Shown: in pieces, positions 23,315 to 34,800 of the stretch | Layout: every line of letters starts with the position of its first letter | Position numbering within the stretch: the stretch's first letter is position 1 | Assembly: GCA_015143295.1 (NCBI GenBank) | Contig: CM026562.1 | Coordinates: 1,426,001-1,490,000 of the forward strand | From: Tetracentron sinense | Lineage: Eukaryota > Streptophyta > Magnoliopsida > Trochodendrales > Trochodendraceae | Length of the DNA: 64,000 nucleotides | Direction of reading: 5' to 3' | Notes under the pieces: model-generated | The model's database searches: none | The model's input: the letters and a program-made list of their open reading frames with translations, nothing else | Told to the model about the DNA's origin: nothing | Position numbers and translations under genes: made by a program

Positions 23315-26300
23315 ATATTGATTTACTTAGGTCTTTTTTTTTTTTTTTTTCATATTATGCAAACCAGTGGTAGTGTAAAAGTGGGTCCCCTAGAAAAAAA
23401 TTTTAATTAGATGTTGTTTCGAGTTGAAGAATAGGAAGAGACTAACATTTTCTCTTCTATGTAAACTTTTCTTTCTAACAACTAATTATTTAAATCGAAT
23501 TATTTAAAGAACTTATTTATTTACAAAAAATATCATCATCTCTAAAACTTTTAAATAATTTTGACACATTAATTTTTTAGATCAGATGATATAATTTTAT
23601 TTTTATTTTTATAATGATGCAAACTTAATTTCTTGAAGTTATATAATAATTAGATAAAAAATTTATATATAACAATAAAATTATGAATTCTTAAATGATT
23701 ACATTAGCTATTTTTATAAAAAATCTCACAAGATGACTAAATTATCATTATTTTTCTTCTATTTTATTTTTATTCTTTTCTTACTGTCTATTTTTAATTT
23801 TCTCATCATATTTTTCGCTTATTCATTTTCTTTCAACACCCTGTGCATTGTCACGGGGTTTTTGCTAGTATTTAATATGTCATAACAAAATGTACAATTA
23901 ATTGACTCCTAGGCCGATAAATCGCCAACAATTTATATTGTGCTTGTAAACAGATTATTTAAACTAACTAAATAAAAACACATCATGATAACAACCCTGA
24001 ACTTAGTTTAATCAAGGAAGAAATCAAAGAAGTAGTCAGGTCACAACATAAAAATCAACACAAACATATCCGACAAAATAAAAGATAAACACCTACCCTT
24101 AAAAATTCTATCCAATTGCTTTGATCCAAAACATGACTGAAATTTTGAAGAAACCACAACCAGGCCATTATAACATAAAATATATCAGAAATGAACTTCA
24201 ACCCAAAATGGTATCTTTATGTTTCAAAGTCCTATTAAAAGAAATCAATAAATAAAGGTTCTCTTCCTTCTTTCCTTCCTGTTAAAATACCGTCAGCCCT
24301 TGTTTTCTAAAAAAAAACCGACTTACAGTTTTTCCACCAAAAGACAGCTCTCTAGCTCTCACCCTCCCTCTCTTCCTCGAGTCAAATTAAGTACCAGGAA
24401 AGATTCTCTACCAAACAAGTGAATCAACTTTAGTAATCCTTTCTCTACTTTAGTAATCCTTTCTCTATTCTTCCTCTTCTTTCAGTTTTTCTTTTTCCCA
24501 TGTCAAAACACAGAAACTAGATTAATTACTAACTTATGTAACAAAACAATCCGCTGAAATTAATGATTTTTTAGTATAGGTATTGGACATAGGCCAACAC
24601 TCTTATTCAACAAACTTTATCAAATGTCTTGTTTGCAGCAGATACACATTTACTATTCATATATACTTAATGTATATTCTAAATATGTAGTTTCTATATT
24701 GTATCCTGTATGAACTAAAAATATTGTAAGAGGTATATTGTTATAATATGGAACAACTAGTGAGAGAATTTCGGAATATCAGGCTGGTTGGGATCATTGT
24801 TTTGATGCTCTGCATCCTTGTCTGAGACCGACAGACATGCCCATGTCTAAGTTGAACAGTTATTATTAACTTTTTTAGCAACCTCATGCCTTCTGTTTAT
24901 ATACATTTAAAATGCTAAAGTGGAAGCAGACCAACTCCACAATAACTGAAATGATAGCATGAGTACTAAGAAGTTGGGGAAAAGTTTACGTAGGAGATAA
25001 GAAGGGTTAGCTTGCAGTGCAATAGGCTACGAGATTGTGAAGCTAATTTAAGGACTCATAGCGTCCCTAGAGAGATCTTAACATATCACTAGATATTTTG
25101 ATGGTTGGAATCGGCTCCTCTTTTATAGAAAACCCACAATAAGTTACTAAACCTATCTCTAAAGTTTCGCATGCAATAATAGTTCAGTTAGAAATATGGT
25201 GATGAAAGACCCAAGAAAGAGAAATACAGAAATAAACGGTAAGATACTTGTCAAATAAAGCACAGATATAAAAACCGATCGAAAATCTGAAATGTTACCA
25301 ATCCTGCAGTTACCAAAAGAGAGGTGAACCAGGTGAGACCATGGGAAAATAAGTAGAATATAAGTTATTTTAAGACCCAAAACATCAACACTAAGAAATA
25401 AGAATAGGATCCCTAAGCACAATTTTTATGCAACTTTTACTCTTTTAAGGAAATATTAGAAACTACATAAGATTAACAGATAATTAAAACAAGGTACTAA
25501 CTAAAGTAAATGAAAAGATCTGGAGTAAAAGTTATGGACTTTTAGACCAATAGCAAGGAGATGCTACCATGTTACCCTTTGTCCTAGTATTATTTATCCT
25601 TCGACCCTCCCAAAATTTTGCATGTGAACTTCTGTGTCAAATAGTCGGCGAGGAATGATACTTGGTACAGACTATCATTAATAGGGTTTTAAGTGTTTGT
25701 AAATTTTCACTTCTTTCAGCAGAAGTTCTGCAATGTATCCTCCAAATGTAGCAACTCATAGAATAATCGCAATCCACATTGGGTCGATTGCTCCTCTGTT
25801 TGAAATAATAAGGAATGACAGGACTGGATCAAATCAATAGCATTTCAGACTGGGGAAGAAAAAGGCACTAGACGGTCAGCATGTTTAAGAACTACTGAAG
25901 GCTTTAGAAATATTATGTGAACAAATCATGACTTAGTTTAAGACAAAATGCAGTGTTGTTTCCCTTAAACGATAGAATAAGAGTCAATATATTACAGGCG
26001 AGCAATACCACTTTTTTGCAGACAACCATTCTCCTCGAGTCATGTCAAACATTGCATGCATGATAACAATTGAGAAATTTAAAAAATCACATGGCAAATC
26101 CCATCCTCAGCCATACCACCAGGATGGATGGTCAGTAAGGAGTGCTTCTGTTTTTTGTCATTGCCGATTACAGAAATAAGTTAATAGTAACTATTAGTTA
26201 ATAGAATAAGAGTCAATTATACTATAGCAACTATGTGGATAGCTAAAGTAAATAAGTTAATCGAATAAGAATCAATAGACACTACTAGTTACTATTCAGA

Positions 26301-27526
26301 TCTTCTTCATTTTTCTTTCTTCATACATGAACTAGAAGGGAGCAAAAAAGATAAATTTGAAGTTTGGGCTTTCTAACTACGGCCAGAGAATTATCATTTA
26401 CTATTTGAATTTGAATCATTCTGGAAATCCCTGCATGCATGTTATTAAGCATAGGTTTAATACATCCAATCATACTATAGCAATTATGCGGCTCCTCAAC
26501 CGAATAATTCCCGAGGGAAGCTACTATGATTCAGATTCTAACATATCAGGCAATAAGTTTTCCTCACTCCTCGGATCTTTCAGTGAAAGATCCACAATTA
26601 TCTGCCAATGGATACTTCTTGAAAAGAAGAAAGATCTAAAAAAGTAATAGATTCATCCATATTTAACAAGAGAGCAATTATGCCTGAACTATTCCATCTA
26701 CTCGCCAAGTCATCCTTGATCATTCCCCCAAAATCGCCGCATGCAGGGCAGTAACCGTTATATTTAATGTCGGAACAAAGTGTACAATTAATCGACTCCT
26801 AGGCCGATAAATCGCCAAAGAATATACCATGCTTGTAGACAGAGATTATTTAAACTTAATTAATAAAAACCCATCATGATAACAACCATGAGCTTAGTTT
26901 AATCAAAGAAGTAGTCAGCTCACAACATAAAAATCAACACAAACATATCCAACAAATTAAAAGATAAACACCTATCCTCAAAATTCTATTCGATTACTTC
27001 GATTCAAAACATGACTGAAATCTGGGATAAACCCCAACCAGGCCATTTTAACATAAAACTCATCATCAAATATATCAGAAATGGACATCAGCTGAAAATG
27101 GTATCGATTACTTCCAATAAAAAGCTAACTGAAATTCAGATTAAACTAGAATTAGCCCAGCAAAGCATAAAATCATCATGCATATATCCAAAAGTAATCA
27201 GACCATATATCCTCAAATGGGTATTGGATTACTTCAATCAAATCATAGCTTCAGTCTCAAATAAACAAGTCCTACAAATAAAATAAAGAAAAGTCTCAAG
27301 ATGCTTATAGAATTTGAATGAACAAGTGAAACAAACAACAACCCATCATTTAACTGGTTCTTATTACCAGGGCATGGCGTTCCCCGGATTGAAAGGCCAG
27401 CTTCTGCAGATTTAGTGATTGAGAATACAATTGAGAGAGATTACTTGCTGCATTACAGAATATAGAATACATTGTTCTATCAATTTCATCAACAACAGTT
27501 ATCTCCATTTTCCTCTTACTGGTCAT
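16132..27526 (-). CDS. Plant-specific conserved protein, three exons (220 aa)
   Basis: Exon 1 is 27526-27368 (53 codons), exon 2 is 17653-17573 (27 codons), exon 3 is 16554-16132 (140 codons plus TGA). All junctions are phase 0 with GT donors and CAG acceptors. The product starts MTSKRKMEITVVDEIDRTMY and continues with a helical region NLSQLYSQSLNLQKLAFQ, then GERHALEKLHEWM, EGVTLTIAELSAYLQNELD, and a Gln/Ser/Pro-rich tail with VFSDALSGPVRRKL and a final DSPMDSNPEGPPH. I recognise the order of these motifs as a plant-only family that databases sometimes list, misleadingly, as holocarboxylase synthetase; no biotin-ligase domain is present. Function is unknown; the basic start suggests a nuclear location. 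Intron 1 is 9.7 kb and full of transposons. A TATA box lies 75 bases upstream of the ATG. Head to head with GAR1. Confidence 0.87.
16626..16655 (+). repeat. TA microsatellite
   Basis: About 14 TA units in intron 2 of the 220-aa protein gene. Confidence 0.8.
16704..16774 (+). repeat. 27-bp tandem repeat
   Basis: About 2.6 copies of a unit built on CCATGGCCACATCAGCTTCA followed by CCAATA, in intron 2 of the 220-aa protein gene. One copy has GTCACA in place of GCCACA. Confidence 0.8.
18180..18445 (-). pseudogene. Relic LINE, C-terminal zinc-binding (zf-RVT) region
   Basis: In shifted minus-strand frames I read RRIWKWDTKGAFT, then FIKVVLTMWTATLHNIQD and WKLLPFAILWSIWKER. These match the end of plant L1-type ORF2, where the order is a KW-D-KG-FTV segment, a phenylalanine/tryptophan-rich LW-A-L-KI segment and a final LW-IWKERN. 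Several frame changes and stops show it is old. It is in intron 1 of the 220-aa protein gene. Confidence 0.55.
19775..20172. repeat. Internal tandem duplication of about 250 bp inside copy 1
   Basis: GTTCAGTTAGAAATATGGTG at 19775 and its near copy at about 20024 each begin a run that includes AAGATACTTGTTAAATAAAG and ends near GAGATGAACCAGGTGAG. Copy 2 has this segment once (about 25180-25340). Confidence 0.7.
21355..22110. mobile_element. Non-autonomous Mutator-like element, 756 bp
   Basis: The ends carry imperfect terminal inverted repeats, GGTTGTTAAATC at the left and GATTTAACAACC at the right. A 9-bp target duplication GCCTAAAAC flanks it (21346-21354 and 22111-22119). Nine bases is the usual size for Mutator-like elements. 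The duplicated DNA in copy 2 reads straight through the site near 26683 (GCCTGAACT). The interior is AT-rich with many ACGATTCGAATC-like words and no useful frame. Confidence 0.8.
22125..22263 (+). repeat. 140-bp direct repeat, empty-site copy
   Basis: It begins with ACCATCTAATCGC and ends CGCCAACAATTTAT. The next copy begins at 22264 and is split by the Helitron at 22329-23868, ending at 23939. A single copy occurs at about 26690-26825. The junction CCGGTA-TATTTAATATG here is the unoccupied version of the Helitron target. Confidence 0.8.
22329..23868 (+). mobile_element. Non-autonomous Helitron, 1540 bp, precise boundaries
   Basis: It starts TCTATACTAATACTAT and ends with a degenerate hairpin, CCCTGTGC...GTCACGGGG, then TTTTTGCTAG. 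It sits between A and T without any target duplication, exactly as Helitrons insert. The neighbouring 140-bp repeat preserves the empty site (GGTA joined to TATTTAATATG). There is no Rep/helicase frame, so it is non-autonomous. A CT and TA microsatellite is at 23266-23313 and a T run at 23335-23350. Confidence 0.85.
24214..27107. repeat. Tandem segmental duplication, copy 2
   Basis: Starts TATCTTTATGTTTCAAAG and ends shortly after AAAATGGTATCGATTACTTC, matching the end of copy 1 (AAAATGGTATC at 24208). It lacks the insertions present in copy 1, so it gives empty sites for dating them. Confidence 0.8.
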
Positions 27527-27600
27527 TTTTACTCACAGTAGTCTCTTTCTTCTCAATCTCTCAAATACTCTCTGCAAACCAGGACTCACCATAGTCGAGA

Positions 27601-27607
27601 TTATATA
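27601..27607 (-). promoter_or_regulatory. TATA box of the 220-aa protein gene
   Basis: On the minus strand TATATAA lies 75 bases upstream of the start codon, within CCCCTATATAATCTCG. Confidence 0.6.
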
Positions 27608-27860
27608 GGGGAAAAAACCCCTCAAAAAGGGGCCTTTCAATGAATGACAGGTGCAGAAATTTTCTTGTGGAGGAACGATTATAATTGAAGAAGCAAATGG
27701 GGGTGAGAGAAAATCTCAAAAATTAAATGAAATTGCTAGTTTTGGATGAATACTCCTTCTACTGGACAGGTAAGGGAATATTCAAGCTTTAATTCAGCAC
27801 TCGGATTTACAACTGTTCTAATTCCTCTTACATACACGCACAAGGCCCTTTCTCAAATCT

Positions 27861-28618
27861 AGGGGTGTATCCAAGCCGAGCTGGTTCATCGACTCGGCTT
27901 GGCTCGATTGCCCCATCCAGCCGAACTGAGCTTGAACATTGGTTGTTCAAGCCGGATCTCAAGCCAGGGATTATTTGATTCGGCTTAGCTCAAAGCTCAA
28001 CTTTGATTGAGGCTCGAGTTCGGCTTGACTTGACTTGAACATCATAATTGTAGCAATTAGCTCACCATGCAATTGGTTATTTAGTCAAATGTCGTGTCCA
28101 CGAGTCATTTTTAACACTTCTTTAATTATTGTTAAGCTTAACAAAATTAAGGTTACTATTTTTTGTTCTTGTTTTTTAAAAATCAATTTTTTTTTTTTTG
28201 AACTCAGGGTGTCTCCAACCATTTGGGCCAGGACTACTCCCCGAGGGTGCAAAGTGAGCCCGCAACCCATCACACCAGGTAAATCCGGATAAACCCGTGC
28301 GGAACTAGCCCCAAAGGGGGAGTGAGAAATGGAACCCAAAAGAATGAGTGAAACTAAACTATGGTTGATGAGTGTGAAAAAGGAGGGCATGGATCAATGA
28401 AGACATACATTAGATTACTTAGTCAAATTTCGGGTAAGTAAAACATTTCCCTAATAAAATAATATTATTATTATTACATATTTCTATTTTTATTAATAAA
28501 AAAATATTTTTTTAATGAATTAAGTCAAGCTCGAGCTTGAAACAATGATTGAGCCGGGCCGAGTCATTCAATTTGAACCATAACTTTTCGAGCTCGACTC
28601 GGCTCGCTTGGATACATA
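27861..28618. mobile_element. Foldback or MITE-like element in the divergent promoter region
   Basis: The left end reads GTGTATCCAAGCCGAGC and the right end GCTCGCTTGGATACATAA; subterminal GGCTCGAGTT and CTCGAGCTTG words repeat the symmetry. A SINE interrupts it at 28190-28343. Target duplications are not clear, so the boundaries and class are tentative. It separates the 220-aa protein gene from GAR1. Confidence 0.5.
28190..28343 (-). mobile_element. SINE (family C), minus orientation
   Basis: Read on the minus strand it has TCTCACTCCCCCTTTGGGG near its head and GGAGACACCCTGAGTTC before an A tail (T run at 28190-28200). Those landmarks, in the same order, appear in the plus-strand element at 57735-57925. 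It is nested in the element at 27861-28618. Confidence 0.6.
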
Positions 28619-28717
28619 ATTTTATGATTGCGAAGAAAGAAAATGAACTTTTAAGGTATTTGGAGAAAAGACAGGGAGATTTAGGTAATTTAAAATCTGA
28701 ATAAGAAGCGAACGTTT

Positions 28718-28726
28718 AAACCCTAA
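28718..28726 (+). promoter_or_regulatory. Telo-box in the GAR1 promoter
   Basis: AAACCCTAA lies 96 bases upstream of the GAR1 start codon. Telo-boxes are typical of plant genes for ribosome and snoRNP biogenesis, which suits GAR1. The placement near a likely transcription start is inferred. Confidence 0.55.
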
Positions 28727-28797
28727 GCCCTAGTCCGCCAAAGACATAAGAGTGGCATAAAGCAGAGGAAAGAAACATCCTCGAAGGACTGAACTCT

Positions 28798-28821
28798 GAA
28801 GAGAGAGAGAGAGAGAGAGAG
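28798..28821 (+). repeat. GA microsatellite in the GAR1 leader
   Basis: An uninterrupted GA run directly abuts the start codon, so it forms the last bases of the 5' UTR. Confidence 0.8.
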
Positions 28822-31800
28822 ATGAGGCCTCCAAGGGGTGGTGGTGGCGGTTTCAGGGGCAGAGATGGTGGACGTGGTGGCGGTTTCAGGGGCAGAGATG
28901 GTGGTAGAGGTGGCGGTTTCAGAGGCAGAGGATTCGGTGGCGGAGGTCGCGGTGGATTTCGCGACGAAGGACCTCCGGAAGAAGTCATAGGTCTATTCTT
29001 TCTCATTTCATTTTCCATCACCTACATCTCTCTCTCTCTCTTCATTGTTTCTTCTTCTCTTGCCGGCCGTTGATTCTTCACTTTTCTTATGAATGCTTTG
29101 CTTCTACAATTGATTTTCTTGTATCATATGCTGAAATCCATTTGGTTTCCTTCTTTTGGTGAAACTTTTAAAGTCTACAACTTCCCTTGTTTCATTCATT
29201 CTTTTACTTAATGTCTGCAACTTTATTATTTCACAGACTGCAAAAGTTCTACAAATATGCAACTTTCAAGTTCGGATTTTTTAAGTTCAATATTTGTAAA
29301 ATTTTTGCAGAGGTTCTAGACTTTAAAGTTTAAGGAAAACAATGGAAGTGCTAGACTTTAAAAGTTCCACTAAAAGAACGGACCTTTATAGTTTGTTTGT
29401 TTTTTTTTTTTGTAGTTTGATGATGTTTTTTGGTATCTGCAGAGGTTTCGTCGTTTGTTCATGCTTGCGAAGGCGATGCAGTCACAAAGCTTACGAATGA
29501 GAAAATACCCTACTTTAATGCCCCCATTTATCTGCAGAACAAGACCCAGATAGGGAAGGTTGATGAAATATTCGGCCCCATTAATGAATCTGTAAGTCCT
29601 ATTGGCGTCTCTAAACTGGTCCTTTTATAAGGGTTTGGAGCTTTTGTAATCTGATGATTTTCTTTTTCTTTTTGCTCTGTATTGCAGTTTTTTTCTGTTA
29701 AGATGATGGAGGGCATTGTAGCAACTTCGTATTCGTCGGGTGACAAGTTCTACATTGACCCGGCAAAGCTTTTGCCATTGGCAAGATTTCTTCCGCAGCC
29801 AAAGTAAGTTTCTTGTTCTTATCATCTATTTCAGATTGAGATTTTTTTTATTCTTATAATTATGCTTAACTGTGCTGGAGTCTTTAGTCAATGAAATGAT
29901 CTATGGATTTGAGTGACAGGATGTGGTGGTTAAATTACTAATCCTTGTTGATCTAGTACTCTAGTTTGTAGTGATTAAATTACTTGACCAATACAGGCTC
30001 AAGTGTGCATCTCTCACTTGAGTAAAGAAGTCTCTTCCATGTCTTTCATTGTTTGGATACTCCTTTCTGAGTGAGATTGAGGAAATACTCTTTGATCATT
30101 ATTGTAGGCATTTTGATCTCACCTTTTGTGCTTTATGACAAGCTATATCATTTTTTGCTGAAGGAAGATATATAGAATCTGGTTTAGGAATATGTTCATT
30201 GAATGTTCAAAAGTCAAATCTTTAGATATTCTCATTCATGAGTTTGGGTTATTGAAAGGTAGGGGAATTCGTTTCTTCTTTTGAACATTTGTAGTCTGGA
30301 CACAAAATACTTTGACAATTTGACCTAGATATTGATTTTAATAAAATCCATGTTTTATTGGAAAGCCCCAATATTATATGGATTGGAACTCAATTCACAA
30401 TCAATAGCATTTATATAGGTCAGGGACATTTAGCATTTATATAGGTCAGGGACATCTCTTGTGGTGTCCCAAGTTGACGCGGGGTTTAAATGATTGGAAA
30501 ATTGAGGATTTGGGCCGTCTCTTGTCACGTTTTGGGTCTTCTCCTCTGAGTCCATAGGTCAGGGATTGTAAAATTTGGCCTAGAGGCAACAATGGTCGAT
30601 TCTCAGTGAGATTACTACTATTATGAACTATCATTTGAGTTAGCGCCTTACGCATCTTTTCCTCGTAGACTTGTGTAGAATCCAAGTATTCCATCCAAAG
30701 TATCTTTCTTCTTATGGAATGCGTCTTTGAATAAGATTTTTTTTTTTTTTATCAATCGCATACTTTATTAAAAGGAAGAAAAGAGACTACAAACCGCTAC
30801 AAACCCAACAAGCTGAACAAAAGAGTTTACAAGCAAGTAAACTCTACAACAACCGACAACCCCACCACCCCGCCTAGACCCTCAACTACCACCTGAACAA
30901 AGGAGACTAAAAACTGTAATTGAGAATATCCTCCCGAGAGCACACCACCGCTGCCCACTCCAAAACGGTCAACCGAATACGCGCACAAAGACGGGACACT
31001 GTGGTCCCTCCCTCTTCGAACACTCGCTTATTCCTCTCCTTCCAAAGTAACCAAAAAATCGCTCCCAGAAGAGCTCCCCACACCACCTCCCTAACCCCTC
31101 CTCTTCTTTCCCAAATCCAACTTTCCAAAAGATGGCGCACAGTCGAAGGAAAAGTCCACGGCACTTCCAAGCGAGACAAGAAATAGCTCCACACCTCCCT
31201 AGCTATTGGACAATGCAAGAAGAGGTGATTCACCGTCTCTTCCTCTTGAAGACACAGATAGCACCTATTGGCCAAACTCCAACCCCGCTTCTGCAAGTTA
31301 TCTATCATGAGAATACGCTCCAACACCGAGGCCCATAAGAAGAATGAAACCTTGGAAGGAAGACCTGCACTCCAAACAGCCCTATGAGGAAACATCCCAC
31401 CCTCTGACTCAAGCAACGCCTGGTACAAAAATTTAACCGAAAACCTCCCCTGAACCCCCTTAGTCCAAAGCCGACAGTCCCTAACTTCTGGGAAGATGGG
31501 AACCATAGAGATGCGCTCCAATAGCCTTTCAAAATCGCCAATCTCCCAGTCATTCAGACCCCTCCTCAACCTTGGGCACCAGACCACTCCCGAAGCAGAA
31601 CTATCATAAGAATCCACCACAAGCGCCTCCCTATCAACCGCTAAGCCGAAAAGGTTGCCGAAGTCATCCATTAGCCGCGAAGAACCTGACCAAACATCCT
31701 TCCAAAACCTTATTTCTGACCCGCTACCCGCCCGAAATCGAAAGAATGGAACCACCAAGCTTGCCGTAGCCATTATCCCTTTCCACAAACCCACGCCATG

Positions 31801-34800
31801 CGAGCCCCTCACCTCCCTGGGAATCCAGCCAGAGAACTCCCCATACTTGGCCGCCACCACTTGACGCCAAAGACTACCCCTATCCTCCCCAAATCTCCAC
31901 ACCCACTTTCCTAATAAGGCTCTGTTCATACGAGTTATCGACTTCAAGCCCAACCCGCCCTCCTCCTTCCCACGACACATCTAGGACCACGCGACCAAAT
32001 GATACTTAACATTTCCTTCCCTATCATTCCATAGGAACTCCCGTTGCCTCCTTTCTATAAAACCTGCGATAGAACGGGGAATGGTGAGAGAAGACAAGAA
32101 GTACAACGGCACACTCTGGAGCGTGCTCCGAATCAATGTCAACTTCCCTCCCTTCGATAAGTAGGCCGATCTCCACCCTGATAGCCTTTTCTCAATCCGG
32201 TCTAAGACGGGGTTCCACACTGATTTCAATTTATAGCTCGCTCCCAGAGGCATCCCGAGGTATACTGAAGGAAGAGATTCCATCCGACAATCAAGGCACA
32301 CTACCAAATGATTCATAATAGGAACCGCCCCAACCTTTAGAATAACGGACTTAGCTAAATTTATACGCAGCCCCGACACTGCCTCGAAACACCTGAGAAG
32401 ACACCTAACATTGAGAATGTCCCTTCTCGAAGCCCGAATAAAGATCAGAGTATCATCCGCAAATTGAAGATGGGATATCCGCGGGCCCAGGCGACCAATG
32501 CGGAACCCTTCAAACAGAGAACCCTCGGCTTTAGAAAGCATTCTACTAAGCGCAACCAAGACCATCACAAAAAGGAAAGGCGACAGAGGGTCTCCCTGCC
32601 GCAACCCCCTCGAACTAGGGAAGAAACCCACCGAGCTCCCATTCACCAAAACAGAGAAAGAAACCGAGGTTAGACATGACCGGATCCAACACCTCCACTT
32701 CCACCCGAACCCCATCCGTCTAAGGACATAAAGAAGAAACTCCCAATTCACATGGTCGTAAGCCTTCTCCATATCGATCTTGCACAAGATACCCGGCTCC
32801 TTCTCCCGCACCCTTGTGTCTATACACTCATTAGCTACAAGAATCCCATCTCCAATTTGACGCCCCCCGACAAACGCACTTTGCTCAAGCAAGATAGGGG
32901 AAGGCATCACCACTTTTAGGCGAGAAGCCAACACCTTGGACAATATCTTGTAAGGGCTACTCACAAGACTTATGGGCCGGAAGTCTTTGAGATCCACAGC
33001 CCCTTCCTTCTTGGGGACCAGAGAAATAAAGGAGCAATTCATCACTCTAGCAAACCTTCCATACTCAAAGAATTCCTTCATCACGGCCATGAAATCCCTT
33101 CCTACTATGTCCCAACAAGCCTTAAAGAACTCGATAGAAAAGCCGTCAGGGCCGGGGGCTTTATCCCCCGCCATGCATCTAACCACGCCCAGAACCTCCT
33201 CTTCCTCAAACGGAGCCTCCAAGAATAACCTCTGCTCCTGAGACAAACTAGCAAAATGAAGCCCATCTAGCTTCGGCCACAACCTCTCTCTTTCCCTATA
33301 CAACTCCTTATAGAACGAAATAATACTAGCCTCCACCTCACTCTTCTCTTCCACCCACCTCCCCTCCACCCGCAACTTGGAGATGAAATTTCTTTTCCTA
33401 TGAAAATTTGCCATGCGATGAAAATACTTGGTATTACCATCCCCCTCTTTAAGCCAACGTGACCGAGCCTTTTGCTTCCAACTAATTTCTTCGAGCTTCA
33501 GCGTAGCGATGTAATCAAGTTTCTTCCCCTCTCTTTCTCTGATCTCATCTGAAGAAAGATCCTGCCTCTCGGCCTCCTCATCCAATTCCTCAATCCTCCT
33601 AAGCAAACTCGCCATCCTCACCTGAATCCTCCCAAAGACCTCCTTATTCCAAACTTTAAGGCGCTCTTTCACCAACCTCAGCTTGATAACAAAGCGAGCA
33701 CTAGCGGATTCCCCCCCACTCTCCTGCCTCCAAGCCTCTGCAACCACTTCTCTGAATCTCGCATCCTCCAACCATATGTTCTCGAACCGGAAGGGACTAG
33801 GCCCCCCCACAAAGCTCCCCGACTCCAGAAGAATCGGAACATGATCTGAAATGGGCCGAGGAAGCGAGGATTGAGTCATATTAGGGAAATGCTCCTCCCA
33901 GCCTTGATCAACCAAAAATCGATCGAGCCGACTAGCCACGCCACTATTTCCCGCTTGAGTCCAAGAAAACTGGGCACCCCGAAGGGGATAATCTATCAAT
34001 CTGTGACGATGAATAAACTCCCCGAACCTTCTCATTTTAGCTGAGACTGCACTACCCCCTCTCCTCTCAGAGGAGAGGCGAATGCAGTTGAAATCCCCAC
34101 CTATACACCACGGCGAACCCCATCTCACGCTGACATCTTCCAACTCCTCCCACAAGGCCACGTCTTCTGACCTTCCAACCGGACCATAAACCCCTGTGAA
34201 TACCCAAGGGAAGTCGTCACCAACCAGCCTACACAAAATAGAGATCGAGTACGCCCCTACCTCCGAATCCAACACTTCCACACTCGATAGATCCCACATT
34301 ACCAATATCCCTCCCGAAGCTCCCAAAGACGGAAGCTCCACCCATCCAGGCCGAACGGTCCCCCACATGTCCTTGATATGGTAATCCTTAACCTCCAGAA
34401 GCTTGGATTCCTGCAAACAAACGATAGACGGTTTCTTGGAGCTAATAAACTGTTTGACTGCAACTCTTTTCTCGAATTGCCCCAGACCCCGAACATTCCA
34501 AGAAAAAAGGGAAATCCCAGTCATCTACACAACCTGCGTTCCCGTGCCGACCTCGGGCTAGCTGACTCCCCTCGCTGCCTAGAACGATCGTAGTTCACCA
34601 AGCAGGATAACCGCCTAACCTCCAACGCCGAGGTCCCCCTTCTCCGACCCTTCGGGCGCTCTAACTGGCAACCCCTGACCTACTCCTTCCTCTCTTCAAG
34701 CCGACTATACAGGCATCTCACATCAACTTGACGGCCTTCCGTCGAAACACCCAATTCCCTCCCCATTGCCTCCACATTATCCACCACCCACTTTGAAACC

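Larger units (their letters stand above)
18513..24213. repeat. Tandem segmental duplication, copy 1 (interrupted)
   Basis: The copy starts at TATCTTTATGTCTTAAAG and runs to the matching start of copy 2 at 24214. It aligns over nearly its whole length with 24214-27107 at roughly 90% identity by eye. It is longer because it holds about 245 extra bases at 19262-19505, an internal tandem duplication of about 250 bases, a 756-bp Mutator-like element, a second copy of a 140-base segment and a 1540-bp Helitron. It is all intron 1 of the 220-aa protein gene. Confidence 0.8.

Noticed and set aside
27011..27286. 91-codon plus frame
   Set aside because: It lies within intron sequence at the end of a duplication, is rich in Ile, Lys and Asn as expected from AT-rich DNA, and has no motif.
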